A stretch of 64,000 bases of DNA, from assembly GCF_932526225.1 (NCBI RefSeq), contig NC_064044.1, forward strand, positions 4,997,747-5,061,746, in the 5' to 3' direction. Below, in pieces: positions 1 through 12,700 of the stretch. Within the stretch, counting starts at the first letter, position 1, and each line of letters opens with the position of its first letter. The position numbers were made by a program, and so were the translations under genes. The DNA is from Nematostella vectensis (lineage: Eukaryota; Cnidaria; Anthozoa; Actiniaria; Edwardsiidae). The notes below the pieces were generated by a model that made no database searches, had not been told where the DNA came from, and was given only the letters and a program-made list of their open reading frames with translations.

Positions 1-62
1 CACCCAGTTGTTACCCATCCCATGTGTGTGTATTTTTTTACCATATGTTTTCTGTCTGTTAG

Positions 63-1348
63 GATGGGAGGAAGGCATCAAAGGAATGTGTATTGGGTAG
101 GTATAATTTTAGAGTAACTGAAAAAATAAAACCTGGTCAGATACGCAGCCATAACAGTTGAAACCGTTAAGCAGACAGGATGATAGACAGGCACACACAA
201 ACCAAACATACAGACACTAAGTTGATGGACAGACAATTCATCGTACTGAAACACATCAACACAGGCAGACGGGGGAAAAAATTAACAAAGGTTGAAATGG
301 TATATTTTAACCTTCTGTAAAAACAGAGAAGTACAATGGGCTTATGCTAGGAATCAGGGGAACTACTCTGTTTACACATAGACGTAAAACATAACCACTT
401 CAAACTAAATTTCTAAATTTCTCTCTGATTCTGCCATGCCATGCAAAACACTTTTCTGCCACTATTCTTCAGCTTGTCTTGTAGTTTCCCTAGTCATACC
501 ATTTTAAGGCAGATAGGAATTTTATGTTTTCCTGTGTTTTTATAGTGAGAAGAGGAAACTGATCATACCCCCACACCTCGGGTATGGAGCAAATGGAGTT
601 GATAATGTCATCCCACGTAAGTCTTTAACTGTTTGTTATAATGAATGGCATGTTCAAATGAAGAAAATTGAGTCTGTAGCAGACATAAAACTGGGTGGAT
701 GGCACAATACAAAAGAGGGCACGGCCACACCAGTACTGGTCATTTCCTTATAATTTTAGAAAAAAAAAACTGGGCCCCTATAGAAGCTGACAGAAACTGA
801 GAAAATAGTCTGCTAAAAAGAAACATGAATCTGGAGTAGCTTATCAACAATAGTCAAGTCAAAGACATGGAAAGGCTCATAACGATGCCCCTATTTCTCA
901 GACCAATGTAACCAGATTAAGATTGAAACTATTGTTTTAGTGGAGAGAAAACCTGAGAGCTTGCAGAAACATCTTTGGAACAAAGGCCAGCTAGAAACAA
1001 CTTGTCTCAATGTAATAGTTAAATAAATCCAGAGAACATTGGGTTGACAGGCTGAGACACTACACATAGAATGCTCTGCCTTGCACTATCTTTGGCTCCC
1101 CAAAAAAGACCCCGTGTATTCCATGCTTATTTGATATGTCTTTGTTTTTGACAGCAAATGCATTTCTGATCTTCACAACTGAGCTCATCACAATAAAGAA
1201 GAAACCTTTTCTAGACCTGGGGGTCCTCGTACAAATAGGAACATGGCCAGCAATTGGTCTAATCCTTATCTACGTACTTTACAAGCGTGCAAAAGAGCAA
1301 AGTCAACAACAGACTAAACAAGGGACGAAGAAAAGCAAGAGGAAATAG
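63..1348 (+). CDS. FKBP11: FKBP-type peptidyl-prolyl isomerase, FKBP11-like, 3' part (last three exons)
   Basis: Exons 63-96, 546-616 and 1155-1348 join in consistent phase with GT-AG borders (donors gtaggt at 97 and gtaagt at 617). They encode the end of an FKBP fold: WEEGIKGMCIG, then EKRKLIIPPHLGYG, then NAFLIFTTELITI, matching the family's signature block and last beta strand. After the fold comes a hydrophobic stretch (about IGTWPAIGLILIYVLY) and a lysine-rich tail ending KKSKRK. That is the layout of FKBP11, an ER prolyl isomerase with a C-terminal membrane anchor; most other FKBPs lack it. The protein should catalyse cis-trans isomerisation of proline bonds in secretory cargo. The signal peptide and the first half of the domain lie left of the window. 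FKBP family membership is secure; the FKBP11 assignment rests on the tail. Confidence 0.88.
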
Positions 1349-2993
1349 CGTCCTGCTGCAGATAGAGAGAATTTCAACCTTGAACTTGGATAAGTCCCTT
1401 TCCACCCGGAGCCGGACAATTTTTTGGCTCCTCAAAGTTCCATGACAGGTTAAGTTTACATATGACCTCCCGTGTGAACAGAACAGAAAATTTACACGGC
1501 TCAGTGTAAACCCCATTTCTGGTACAAATATTTGAGTGGTCAAAAATTTGATCAGCTTAGTGTAAATGGGGCCTAAAATTCCCCACTGACTAATTTTCAT
1601 CATCTCTACATACATACATACATAAACTTTATTTAAGTGTCAAAAGTGTTTAGCTAAAAAAAGCTAATTGTGGACACTATAAAAAATAAATAGTCAGATA
1701 ATTAATAAATAATAATTTAGAATCTAATCTAGCTATATTTAAAATATTAAAAATATTATAGAAAACTATACGTATTATACATATTAATATAATATATTAT
1801 ATACACAAACACTATATAGACGAACTATCACAGGCGTAGATACAAGTAAACAGACATGTGTATACAAATAGACACAAGAACAAACAAACAAACAAACAAG
1901 CAACTACTCAGAATTTGAACTCCCCGTAACTCGAGATTTTCAGTTTTTAAAACACAATTAAATTATTGTAAAATGATTGGAACCCCCATCCCCTGGGTCT
2001 GCCATTGTAACATGTAAATGCTTGTTTCAGTTTATTATAAAAATATCAATGTTTTTTTTTTATTTTACACAATAATAAATACCTAAATACATACCTATGC
2101 TTTAATAGTTAAAACCATTGTTGCATTGTGTTATTTGAAATTTTTTTATTCCTTCCTAGCCAATTTTCATACAAATGTTGATAATACTTTCCAGAGTAAG
2201 GCTATTTCAGGATGAGAGCAGACAAAAGTACAGTAAAGGTTTGCGACCCTTTTACAAAATACAGGAGAAAATATATAGAACAGGGTCCTTTTAACGATCC
2301 TGCTACGGCCTGTAGTCTCTGAAACTTATATTTATACAAAGGTATGTATCTGTTTCTGTATCAAAATTTCCAAAATAAACCGTACATCAAAAGATCTCAT
2401 AAGTTATACTGATGAAGACGCTTTATTATAGCATAGGGGGATTTGCTGAAGGGGATTCACCTCAAGAAATGTGCGAAATAAGGTTTTGGCAAAAATAATT
2501 TGTTTAGCTCATTATCTCAGATCCTAAAAACAAATAAAGTGAATTTGACTGACGCGCAAGATGTTAAAGAGCGAAAGTGTAAAAAAATAGAGAGTTAAAA
2601 TGAGACCTTGTGATCTTTAGAGGCAGAAGTACTGAGAAAATAGAATAAGACAAACTCCTCCAATAATCGAACACAAACAGTCGCCAGATTTTCATAAAAT
2701 TTTGCATAAACTTAGAACTATAAACCCACTTCAAAATGGTATCTCATTTTGTGCGAATTGTTTTCCAAGCAATTTTTTTTGCCGTCAAGTCAAAGCACTG
2801 GAAATTGCAAAAAAAAAATATGGCAATTTTGAAATAAAATAGCTGTTAAATGGATTATGATTTGGATAAAATGAGAAACCCTTTTGAAGTTCGGTATGTT
2901 CTAAATAAAATAAGACGTACTTAGTTAATTTTGGCGCACAATGTTCGATCATTTACGCTAAAGACAACTGGTGTTGCGTAGTTTGGCCCCCAA
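1349..2993. other. Intergenic AT-rich stretch, no gene seen
   Basis: This holds the 3' UTR of the FKBP gene and AT-rich spacer with a short (TACA)n run near 1610. No exon-like block with splice sites was recognised on either strand. Confidence 0.5.
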
Positions 2994-3134
2994 GGCTATA
3001 TTTTAAGGTCGTATTATCCATGAGCCGAATTCAATGCAAAAGTATGCAAATGAAACAAGTCCATTGTTTCATATTCATTTGCATGTATTTGCATTGAATA
3101 AGGCTCATGGATAATACGACGTTTGAATTTAGCC
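2994..3134. mobile_element. Foldback/MITE-like palindrome (about 141 bp)
   Basis: The two halves are near-perfect inverted copies. The left arm starts GGCTATATTTTAAG and then GTCGTATTATCCATGAGCC. The right arm ends GGCTCATGGATAATACGAC followed by the complement of the outer bases. The loop is only a few bases, so the whole element can fold into one hairpin. It has no coding capacity. It is best read as a solo foldback or miniature inverted-repeat element between the FKBP and DGK theta genes. Confidence 0.8.
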
Positions 3135-3784
3135 TAACTCAACAAAAAAAATTGTAAAATATATTTTATCTTTTAAAATCATGAGCTGATGCATGCTTAA
3201 TTTCATTTGAGCTGATAAGTAATTTCATGGGGATGGGGATGTTATTAGGTTTTCTTTTTATCAAATATCTTGCATACGCTTTTTTTTCAGTGCGACATGG
3301 TAGTAAAGGTAGTCAGAATCCTCAAAAAGTGGGTGGACAAATAATAAAAAAGTGAACATGAAACAATGGATGAAAAAAAAAACTCGTCTGAATGGGGGGA
3401 GAGGGCAGTCCCATACCACCCCCCCCCCACCCCCCCCTCTTTGTAATGTTTGACAACATGCAGTTTATCCAGCGCTCAACCTTTTACCTGAGATTTAAGC
3501 GAATTTGTTATCAGTTGAAAAAATGAACGTATGATGTAAAAAAGATTTGTAACGAGAATGCGTTATATGTAACTTGAAGTTCACAAATAATAAAAAAAAT
3601 TATGTGATCCTGACACTAATAACTGCTTGAAGACAGCAAGACAGACACTGTAGATGAAGATGAATGTTACTTGCAATTCCTTGACTTGTATGAAATCACG
3701 TCACGGAATACTTCGCCAAATGACAAGCACCAAACTTGTATTATGTCACACACTGAGCAGGATAACGTGGCGTTGTGTTCAGCG
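3135..3784. other. Intergenic spacer downstream of DGKQ
   Basis: AT-rich spacer with a homopolymer C tract near 3418-3440. It probably includes the 3' UTR of the minus-strand kinase gene. No further gene seen. Confidence 0.4.
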
Positions 3785-6700
3785 TTATGTGGAGTCAGCG
3801 TAAAATACACTGCGTGATCCTGGGGCAGTAGTGGGACGGGCCGTTATGGCTCGCTCGTGCATTTCTTTCGATTTCACTCGTCGCTTCTGGAGCATCGCAG
3901 TCTAGAGAGATAAAAAAATTAGGTGGCGTCACAGAGCCTACCATACTAGAAGGGGTTTCATCCCCTCGCGCAATTGCTACTAGAAAGAATGTGACCCGAC
4001 TTAGTGCAATGAATATATCAGTGTCGAAACAAAAACACGTGTTGAAAATAAGTTCTTTTAAAGATTGCATGTCTTTGTTTGACAACTGGTTGCTATAGTT
4101 ACCTGCATGAGGGCAGGCCGAATTATGACATTGCCTGGAGACTGCATCCATGGTTCTCCGTCGATTTGAACCGGAATTTCGCACTTCAACTTGATGTTGA
4201 TCTGAACATAAAATGAAAGACACCAGTCATCTGACATTTACAATCAGACACATGCTACAATCATCAGAGGCTATGGTGAAGATTATTAATTACGATGATA
4301 ATGATGATGATATGGTGATGATGATGACAATGATATGGTATTGGTGATGATGATGACGATAATAATAATGATGATATGGTGATGATGATGACAATGATAT
4401 GGTATTAGTGGTGATTATGATGTTTAGTGGTAATGATGATGATTACCATAATGGTGACAAATGTTGATGACAATGATCACAACAATCAACAGTAATAATC
4501 AGCAATAACTATTATCATGTTTGTGAAGATCAAGGACATACCTGTGCTCCTTGTGCAAGTCTTACGCCACTCCTGATACCGCTCTGGATCTGCCCCTAGA
4601 ACCGAAAACCACAGAGTCACCAATGGTTGAAATCTCATTATGCAAGTATTGTCCAAAGCCAGACATGCGCACTCACCATCTGCATAACTCCAGTGAGACC
4701 AACTACCTCAACGAGGCAGTCGCAATAGCTGCTGGGACGGAACTCCTGCCAAATAAGGAAAAGATAAGCGAGGTACTTGGTGTTATGAATGCCCATATTT
4801 GGATGTGATCAACTTACGTCATCCTTATCGGGTCCCCATAGGTCAGCACCGGCAGCCCAGCTTGCAAGGAAAAATATAAATCAAACGAAGGACGTATTTG
4901 GCAATTAAAATATAAGCTCACAAAGGGTTCATTACCCCTTTGCCACTGACAAGCTGTACTTCAAGTCTATATAATGTTAAACTAAAACTGAAAAAAAATG
5001 GAGAAAAGGGGAAGGTTTACCACCGTTTTCTTTTAAACGAGATCCTCCCCCTCCCACAGAAAGTCTCAAACAGCAAGCACACTTACGTCAATCGCAAATG
5101 TGTTGACATCATATACGAGAGTGTTTAAAAAGGTGCAAAAACTTAATATTCTCTTCACGAGAAAACGAAGAGTCATTTATTTCGTTAAAAAGGAGATAGC
5201 GGATGTTCTGCGAGCAAAAAAAGGCATTCCATCCGTTTGTCATGTTTTAGAATCAGCTGACTAACAGCGTAAATATATAATAATATAGTGCGCCAATGTC
5301 TCTCTTTTCTCTTGGTTGGAATTTGTGATATCCTAATCCCAGATGCTGAGAGCTTTGTCTAGGTGATAATCACAGCAAAAATGTTGTGCCATTGGCATAA
5401 GCGAAACAGATCAACAATCAAACAATGCAGCTTCGTGCATGGTGTTCCCTGCTAGCTGAGGCCTCTTTTATGTGTATTTCGCTGGGCTGGCGTTCAGCGA
5501 AATAGTGTACAGAGAAAAGAGGCCTCTGCTAGCAGGGAATGCATTGTGTTCAAACAACATAAAATTTATTTAGCCAATAATGCTGCGTGCTTTTAAGTCA
5601 TTATTACCTTCCGATGTTTAGAATAACAATTCCTTCAAGTGTAGGTAGCTGGAGCTTCTCGCCATCAACCTGTGGATGTGTATGCTTATAGTAAACAACT
5701 ATTCTAACCCTGTATAACTAAAACCAAATCATCACCATCATCTTCATCATGGTCACAACAGTCATTATCGTCATCCCCATTATCATAATCATCATCGCCT
5801 TCTTCATCCTCATCATTTTCATCATAGTCATAATTACCATTCCCATAATCAGGATCAGACCCTGATGTCACATTAAATTCTCGCCACCTTTTAACAATGT
5901 TGGATAAGAAGAACATAAGGAGAATCACTATTTCAGAGCAATGCATCGTACCTCAATCTCGACCTCCTCGGAGAAGACCCACTTGGTCTTGTTGGCCATC
6001 TTTCTCAACCCTACCCGGAAGTACACGCCCTTGTTACGCAACCTGCAAAGGGACATTTGTGAAGGATAAATAATTGTGATTGGAAATAGTGGTGGAGGTA
6101 TTAGTAATCACTACCCGTGGTTATGGTTACAATCAGCATAGTGAAGCGATAGCAAAGTGGCACGGTCTTCGCCTCTCAAGCCAGATGTCCCGGTTTCTCA
6201 AGCCAGATGTCCCGGTTTCTCAAGCCAGATGTCCTGGTTTCTCAAGCCAGATATCCCGGTTTCAACTCCGGGTCAGATTAGCATGGGATACCTTAAGGGG
6301 AGTCAAAAACTGCCTAAATTGGAGACTGTTAACCTTGATGGGGGGTGCCGTCTCTCATTGCACTTAAGAAATCTGTACCCAGTACAGGGGGTACCCAGGG
6401 GGAGGGGGGGTGCAGGGGGTGCGAACACAACCCCCACAACGGCCAAAGGTCCACTTTCTGTTTTCAATAGAAGATCCCCAGGATAAAGTTAATTATAGAC
6501 CGGTTACTATTCTAACAATTGTGGACAAAATCTTTGAACAAATTATTGGGAAACAGCTGGGAGCCAAGTTTGAATACATTTTTGACCCATTTATGTCTGC
6601 TTACAGGAAACTTTATAGTTGCGAAACAACCCTCACACGTCTTGTTGAGGACTGGAGAAAAGCAAGGGACAACGATCACACGACAGCTATTCTCAGAACG

Positions 6701-9700
6701 GACATGAGCATAGCGTTTGATTCGTTACATCCTACGCTGATGATCGCCAAGCTAGAAGCCTATGGATTGAGCGAGCAAGCCCTCGGACTGATGAGATCGT
6801 ATTTCACTGAACGTAAAAACAGGACAAAAATAGGCAACGTTACCAGTGGCTGGGAGGAGGTAACGAGGGGCTGCCTGCAAGGATAGTCGCTCGGTCCTTT
6901 ACTTTGGAACATCTACCAAAATGACCTAGCTTTTATAACTAGGGAAAGTCAGCTGTCTGTTTATGCAGATATTCATCAGCTATACTACAATCACCACAAG
7001 CCTGGTAAAGCTCTGGAAGCATTAAAGGTTGATGGCGAGAGAACCTCTCATTGGTACAAGGACAATTTCCTAGCCGGAAATCACAAGAAATATCAAACTA
7101 TGATAATCTCCAGAAAAGCAACAAGACCGTCGGATGGAGACATTGTGAAGATTGATGGAGTTAACATCAAGACTACGGACACCATGACACTTCTAGGGGT
7201 TACAATCGACCAAGAACTGACCTTCTCAGAGCATATCTCTATGGCTTGTAAGAAAGCCAGCTCACGCGTAGGAGTTCTCATGCGTCTCCGCAAGCTAATC
7301 CTAGTTACAGCCAAGCTATGAATATATAAAGCTGCAATCTTGCCACACCTTAGTTACTGTGGACTAACCTGGCATTTTTGCCGAAAGTCTGACAGCAATA
7401 AATTGGAGAGAGTGAACGAGAGAGGGTTGAGGGCAGTATATACATTAGCTAATTGTAGAATGCAAGACATAGCGATTTTAACCCTTTCACTCCTGGGTAC
7501 TTTTGAGCAACATTGTAAGAAAAACAGACTGAAAACAGAAACCTCCCCCCCTATTTCAAGTCCAACACTACCAGTTAAGCTAAGCTACCGCTGACCCAAG
7601 ACAGTATGCCTTGAAGTTTCCAACAATGCACTGCGGTGCCTTTTCTTTCTAGCGATGGCACTGCTACAGCCTGTCGCTTACAACAGTTTTGCTTGTAATT
7701 TGCTTAAAAATTACAGCTTTTTCACATCTGGAAAGTGCCTTAGGACATCATGAAGTCTTTTTGGGCATAATTAATGCTGTGCTTATGGATGTTTGCACGC
7801 TGAGGTTGATTCAATGGGATAATTCCTTGTCTGGGCTTCACCAAGTGAGAAAGGAATTTTCTGGTGAATGGCCTCATACTCTCCAATGTGGGCCATCTTT
7901 GCTACCCAACCTTATTCAAAAATTGTTTTCAGCCTTATTCTGGGTTCCTTGGACCTGGAAATGTTTTGTTTGGCTTCGGGGCAAAGAGACTTATAAAATA
8001 ACTGTTATGATTCTGGGGTTGGAGATTGCCCGCCTGTCTGTCAAGGCGTTTCCAAGACTCCCATGATGCAGTGCAGGCATACAAAATAGGCTAAACATGG
8101 TGACTCGCTTCTAATGGAGGTTCTAGCATTGATTATTGTGACTGATTGCTGTAAAATGGGACCTGACGGAGCGCAATTAAGGTATCTATTTGTGACTTGA
8201 TCTGTGTTTGCTTGTCTCTATTTGTAGTTCGGAATTTTGTGTCTTTTTTGGTAAGAAATGTTTAAGCATTTGTTTACGAATTGGTCAGAAATCAAGGTTG
8301 ATATTTTGACAAAAGAGTCAATTCTATTACATTGCTTAGGTGCGCTTTTGAAGGTATCCGGTTCTGGTGATGTTTAGTTTGCATTTTTGATGCTTTGGAG
8401 TTGGGCCTTAATTTTACAGGCGTCTCAGGGCGTTATGGCAATGAAAGACTTAATGTTCAAAGTTAAACAGAGCCTGGTGCCACAAAATATTTTAGATCTT
8501 TTCAAAGCAGGGAATTCTCTGGGGTATAACCTGCGTAACTCAGACTTTGCATTGCCAAGAATAAATACCACTACCTACGGCAAACATTCTATACGGTACT
8601 TTGAACCTTATCTATGGGCAAAGCTGCCAACAGATCTCAGACAATGCAATACAATCAGCTCCTTTAAAACGAAAATTTGTAAATTAAACATAAATGATCT
8701 GTTGGATAGAAGCGGCTGCTTCTTGTGTAGCTCATAATTATACTTTAATTTCCCATATTTACCACTCCTATATTCACCAATATTTATCATTCTCTCGGTT
8801 AGTACAACTTTGATGTAATTTTTATCAGATGATTCAATCTATATTTTAATCACATATTTAATATTGTATATAGAACATTCTTATCATATAGTCCATTATA
8901 TTAGCTAATTTTATTGGTGTCCCCAATTAGTACGCCACTTGTGGCGCGCGTTATTTGTAGACAAAAATAAGCTAGATCACTATGGTATGAGCCAAATCCG
9001 ACAATAAACGTCCCGTGGGGATACTGCAATGGTCAAATTTTTTATCTCACCCCCCCCTCTCTCAGAAAAAATAGGTCCAATTTTTCGGATTTCGCCCCCC
9101 CCCCAAGAAAAATCCTGGGTACGGGCCTGACCTGTATTGAGTGACGCAAAAAATACGCTAGGAGCACAGGCCCAAGAAAGCATCTCCATCCAGTGACATC
9201 ACTAACTCACACATGCAAACTTGTGAAGAAGTCGTACACATCCTTACAAGTGGAGGCCAGTTGCATAAGTAATGTTTAGAAACTTTGTAATACGTGCAAT
9301 ACGAAGACATTTTTATTTCCCTGAAGATCCTTTTTTGGGCAGGTATCTGGATTTTGGTATGAGTTTTAAACACGAACGCGCACTATAAAAGGGACTTTAC
9401 TTGACAAGAAAAAGCTGCTCGTGTAGACGGGGAAAATTACTAGTTTTTAATTGACAAGTTCAGTTTTCCAAAAACTGACGTGTTTGCTTTTACTTGACAA
9501 GTTTTACTTGCCAAGTGCACAAAGTTGATCATGTAGATGCTCAACAAGTTTTACTTGCCAAGTGCACAAAGTTGATCGTGTATACGCTCAACAAGTTTTA
9601 CTTGACAACTTTTTCCGATGAAAGTGTAGTTCATAGGCCTCCTTTTCTCGTGCTTGATGATAATTAAAAAAGCTGCTATTGCTGCTGTTTCTGACACGAT

Positions 9701-12700
9701 CAGTCTCTTTGTCAGAGGCCACCATTATGTGATAGCAAGCTTTCTTATTTTTTGTATTACCGCTGTCTAAAGGCATTACCGGCCCATCGCAAGGAGGTAA
9801 AAAGTTGCTTTTGTGGATATCATGTCTACACGAAAAACTAGAATTGTCAAGTAAAACTTGTCAAGCAAAAATTGCCCGTGTAGACGGCCCTTTAGGCAAG
9901 CTGTCATTCGTCATTTGACTCCAATGAGTGCAGAGTTCAATAGAGAGAAACCAGCTATAACAGATTCTTTAAAAGAAAGCTATAACAGGTTCTTTAACAT
10001 TCTCTTGTACTTTAGAGTTGTCATAGTTTGTCGTACGGCTTTACTTTTTGCTATGCTTAGCCTAGTTGGGAATGACGACGACTTGCGCGAGATCTTGCGA
10101 AAAAGGGCGCGGAGCCATTCGCGCGTTCGTGTTAAAACCCTTGTTATCACAAATAATACCCCATTTCCCTCATTTTCACGACTTCAAAATTTCGCGACTT
10201 TTGAGATGGCGATATTTCGCGACACATTTTCGCGATTTTCCTATTTTCGTAAAAACGACACTTTATTTTCGCGATTTCTCGGTTTTAGGATAATAAAATC
10301 AAGCAAAACTAGTGGAACTAAAATGTGCTGTAATCATCAAAACTGAAACAATGCGTAAAAAAATGATGCGTGGGCTAAATTTAGAAATTTAGAAAATATA
10401 AAAATCTATAAATACAAGTCCAACTCAACCCCTTACCGTACTATATGTACTTTAGATGACTAAATAGACAAGGTGTTTTCATAAAACGACTAATATTCCC
10501 CTAAAGGCTTCTTGTGTACTCACTTAATTTTCGCGTCACTTTATTTTCGCAAATCTTTTAAAATCGCGAAATTCGCGAAATTAAAGTGACAAGAAAATTA
10601 AGTGTAATATGACACATTTTATACTTGATGATCGTAACATCCTGACCTGCTGGTGAACTTCTCCGGGGCTTCTTCTCTTCTTAAGTGGAAATCCAAGCAC
10701 AAGTCGGCATCGATTCCAATCCCTAGGTAATTATTCATCACGAACATGTTCGGCTCTTCTTCGCGACCCGACGTCAATCCGATAGCGCTAACGTTGGACT
10801 TCATGTCCGACAAACTGTCAACACTATCAAACATGACGAACCACCTAGAAAAATAAAACAGTTTGGCTGTTGGAAATGACTGACAAGAGTTCTCATATTA
10901 TTGAAAATCGCGGTGAACAAGCAGAGCTGTAGACCAACCTGTCGAGGTGTACAACTTCAGCATGGTCGACTGCAATAAGTAGCGACAGCGGTGTATCTCC
11001 TGAGGAGTAACCACTCCCCCATTGTAAAACCCTGGACATGTCATTTCCTAGTAGCAAAAGGCAAAACGTGAGTCACATAGCTATATCATTGGTAACTCTG
11101 CCATTTCCGAGAACACAATTAGAGTGTGGTATACTGCGTGACCCACCTGTCCCTTCCAGCACGTGATATTGTGTGACACACCTGTCCCTTCCAGCCCGTG
11201 ATATTGCGTGACACACCTGTCCCTAGCATGTAGTATTGCGTGACACACCTGTCCCTAGCATGTAGTATTGCGTGACACACCTGTCCCTAGCATGTAGTAT
11301 TGCGTGACACACCTGTCCCTAGCATGTAGTATTGCGTGACACACCTGTTCCTAGCGCGTGATATTGCGTGACACACCTGTCCCTAGCATGTAGTATTGCG
11401 TGACGCACCTGTCCCTAGCGCGTGACATTGTGTGAAGCACCTATTTCTAGCGCGTGATATTGTGTGACGCACCTGTTTCTAGCGCGTGATATTGTGTGAC
11501 GCACCTGTTTCTAGCGCGTGATATTGTGTGACGCACCTGTCCCTAGCGCGTGATATTGTGTGACGCACCTATTTCTAGCGCGTGATATTGTGTGACACCC
11601 TATCCTTAGCGCGTGATATTGTGTGACGCACCTGTTCCTAATGGTACAATTGCCGATGGCGGCTTCTTGTAAGTGAGCGCCGTACTGACATCATCAAGGC
11701 ATGACAACACCCATCCAACAGTGCCGTCACCTCCGCAGATCAGAATACGGAACCGAGGCAGGTCCTTAAACGCGTACAACCTGTGAATGGGTTGGAACAA
11801 ATTATCACAACGTTTGATGTAATTTAATAAAAACTAGAATAATTAATCAGAATGTTTGATGGAACCCAATCAGTAATGGATCATGAATCAGAACGTTTGA
11901 TGCAATTTTATAAAAACTAAAACAATTAATCAGAATGTTTGATCGGACCCAATCAGAAATGGATCATAAATCAGAACCTTTAATAGAATTTGAACAGAGA
12001 TGGAACAGTTAATCAGAACGTTTGGTGTTATTTGGTTATAGATGTAACAATTAATGAAGAACGTTTTAGGGAATTTGATCAGAGATGGAACAATTAATCC
12101 GAACGTTTAATGGAATTTTATCAGAGATGGAACAATTTATCAGAGAAAGTTTGACTCTGAATTTGGATGAGTGATGCAACACTTAGCCCTGAAGGCCCCT
12201 GTGGTGAAGTGCCATGATCACATGATCAATCACATGATCAATCACATGATCAATCACGTGATCAATCTATACTTGATAATAGCGGAAGCTGAATGAGCGT
12301 TACCCTGGCAACGGACCGCCATCCATGAGGTTGTAGACCTGGTGAGGGTTGAGCAGTCTTTGGAATGCCGATAAGATGTCATCCCCCTGGCCACCGCCGC
12401 TTTTACAATTGACAAACACCAATAAAGGGTCACTTTCAGGGGGGAGCACTTCGGGCTGAAACGAGAAAAATTCATCATGCCCAAGCGGCAAGTTATCACG
12501 GTCGCCTTACGGTGGTTAATACAATCTGTTTATCCAATTAGAAAACTTCACTTTTAAAGACAACATCCAAAAGAATTGACATAAGAAAGAATTTGTTCTT
12601 ATTCACATTGGAAGGGGATTTTTTTCATTTTCAAACATTGATTGCTAATATTTGAAAGCATGATCACAGGCGGACCAGGATTAGAATCAGTCCCTCGTGA

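Noticed and set aside
1259-1615. 118-codon minus-strand ORF
   Set aside because: It overlaps the terminal FKBP exon on the opposite strand and has no protein-like features.
5704-5946. Aspartate-rich minus-strand ORF
   Set aside because: Composition reflects a CATCATC microsatellite inside a DGKQ intron.
6883-6885. Reading the LINE as an active retrotransposon
   Set aside because: Internal stops, YADI instead of YADD and a 968-bp insertion make it clearly dead.
9858-10346. 162-codon plus-strand ORF
   Set aside because: It runs through a MITE end and TTTCGCG-rich repeat sequence; no recognisable domain or splice context.
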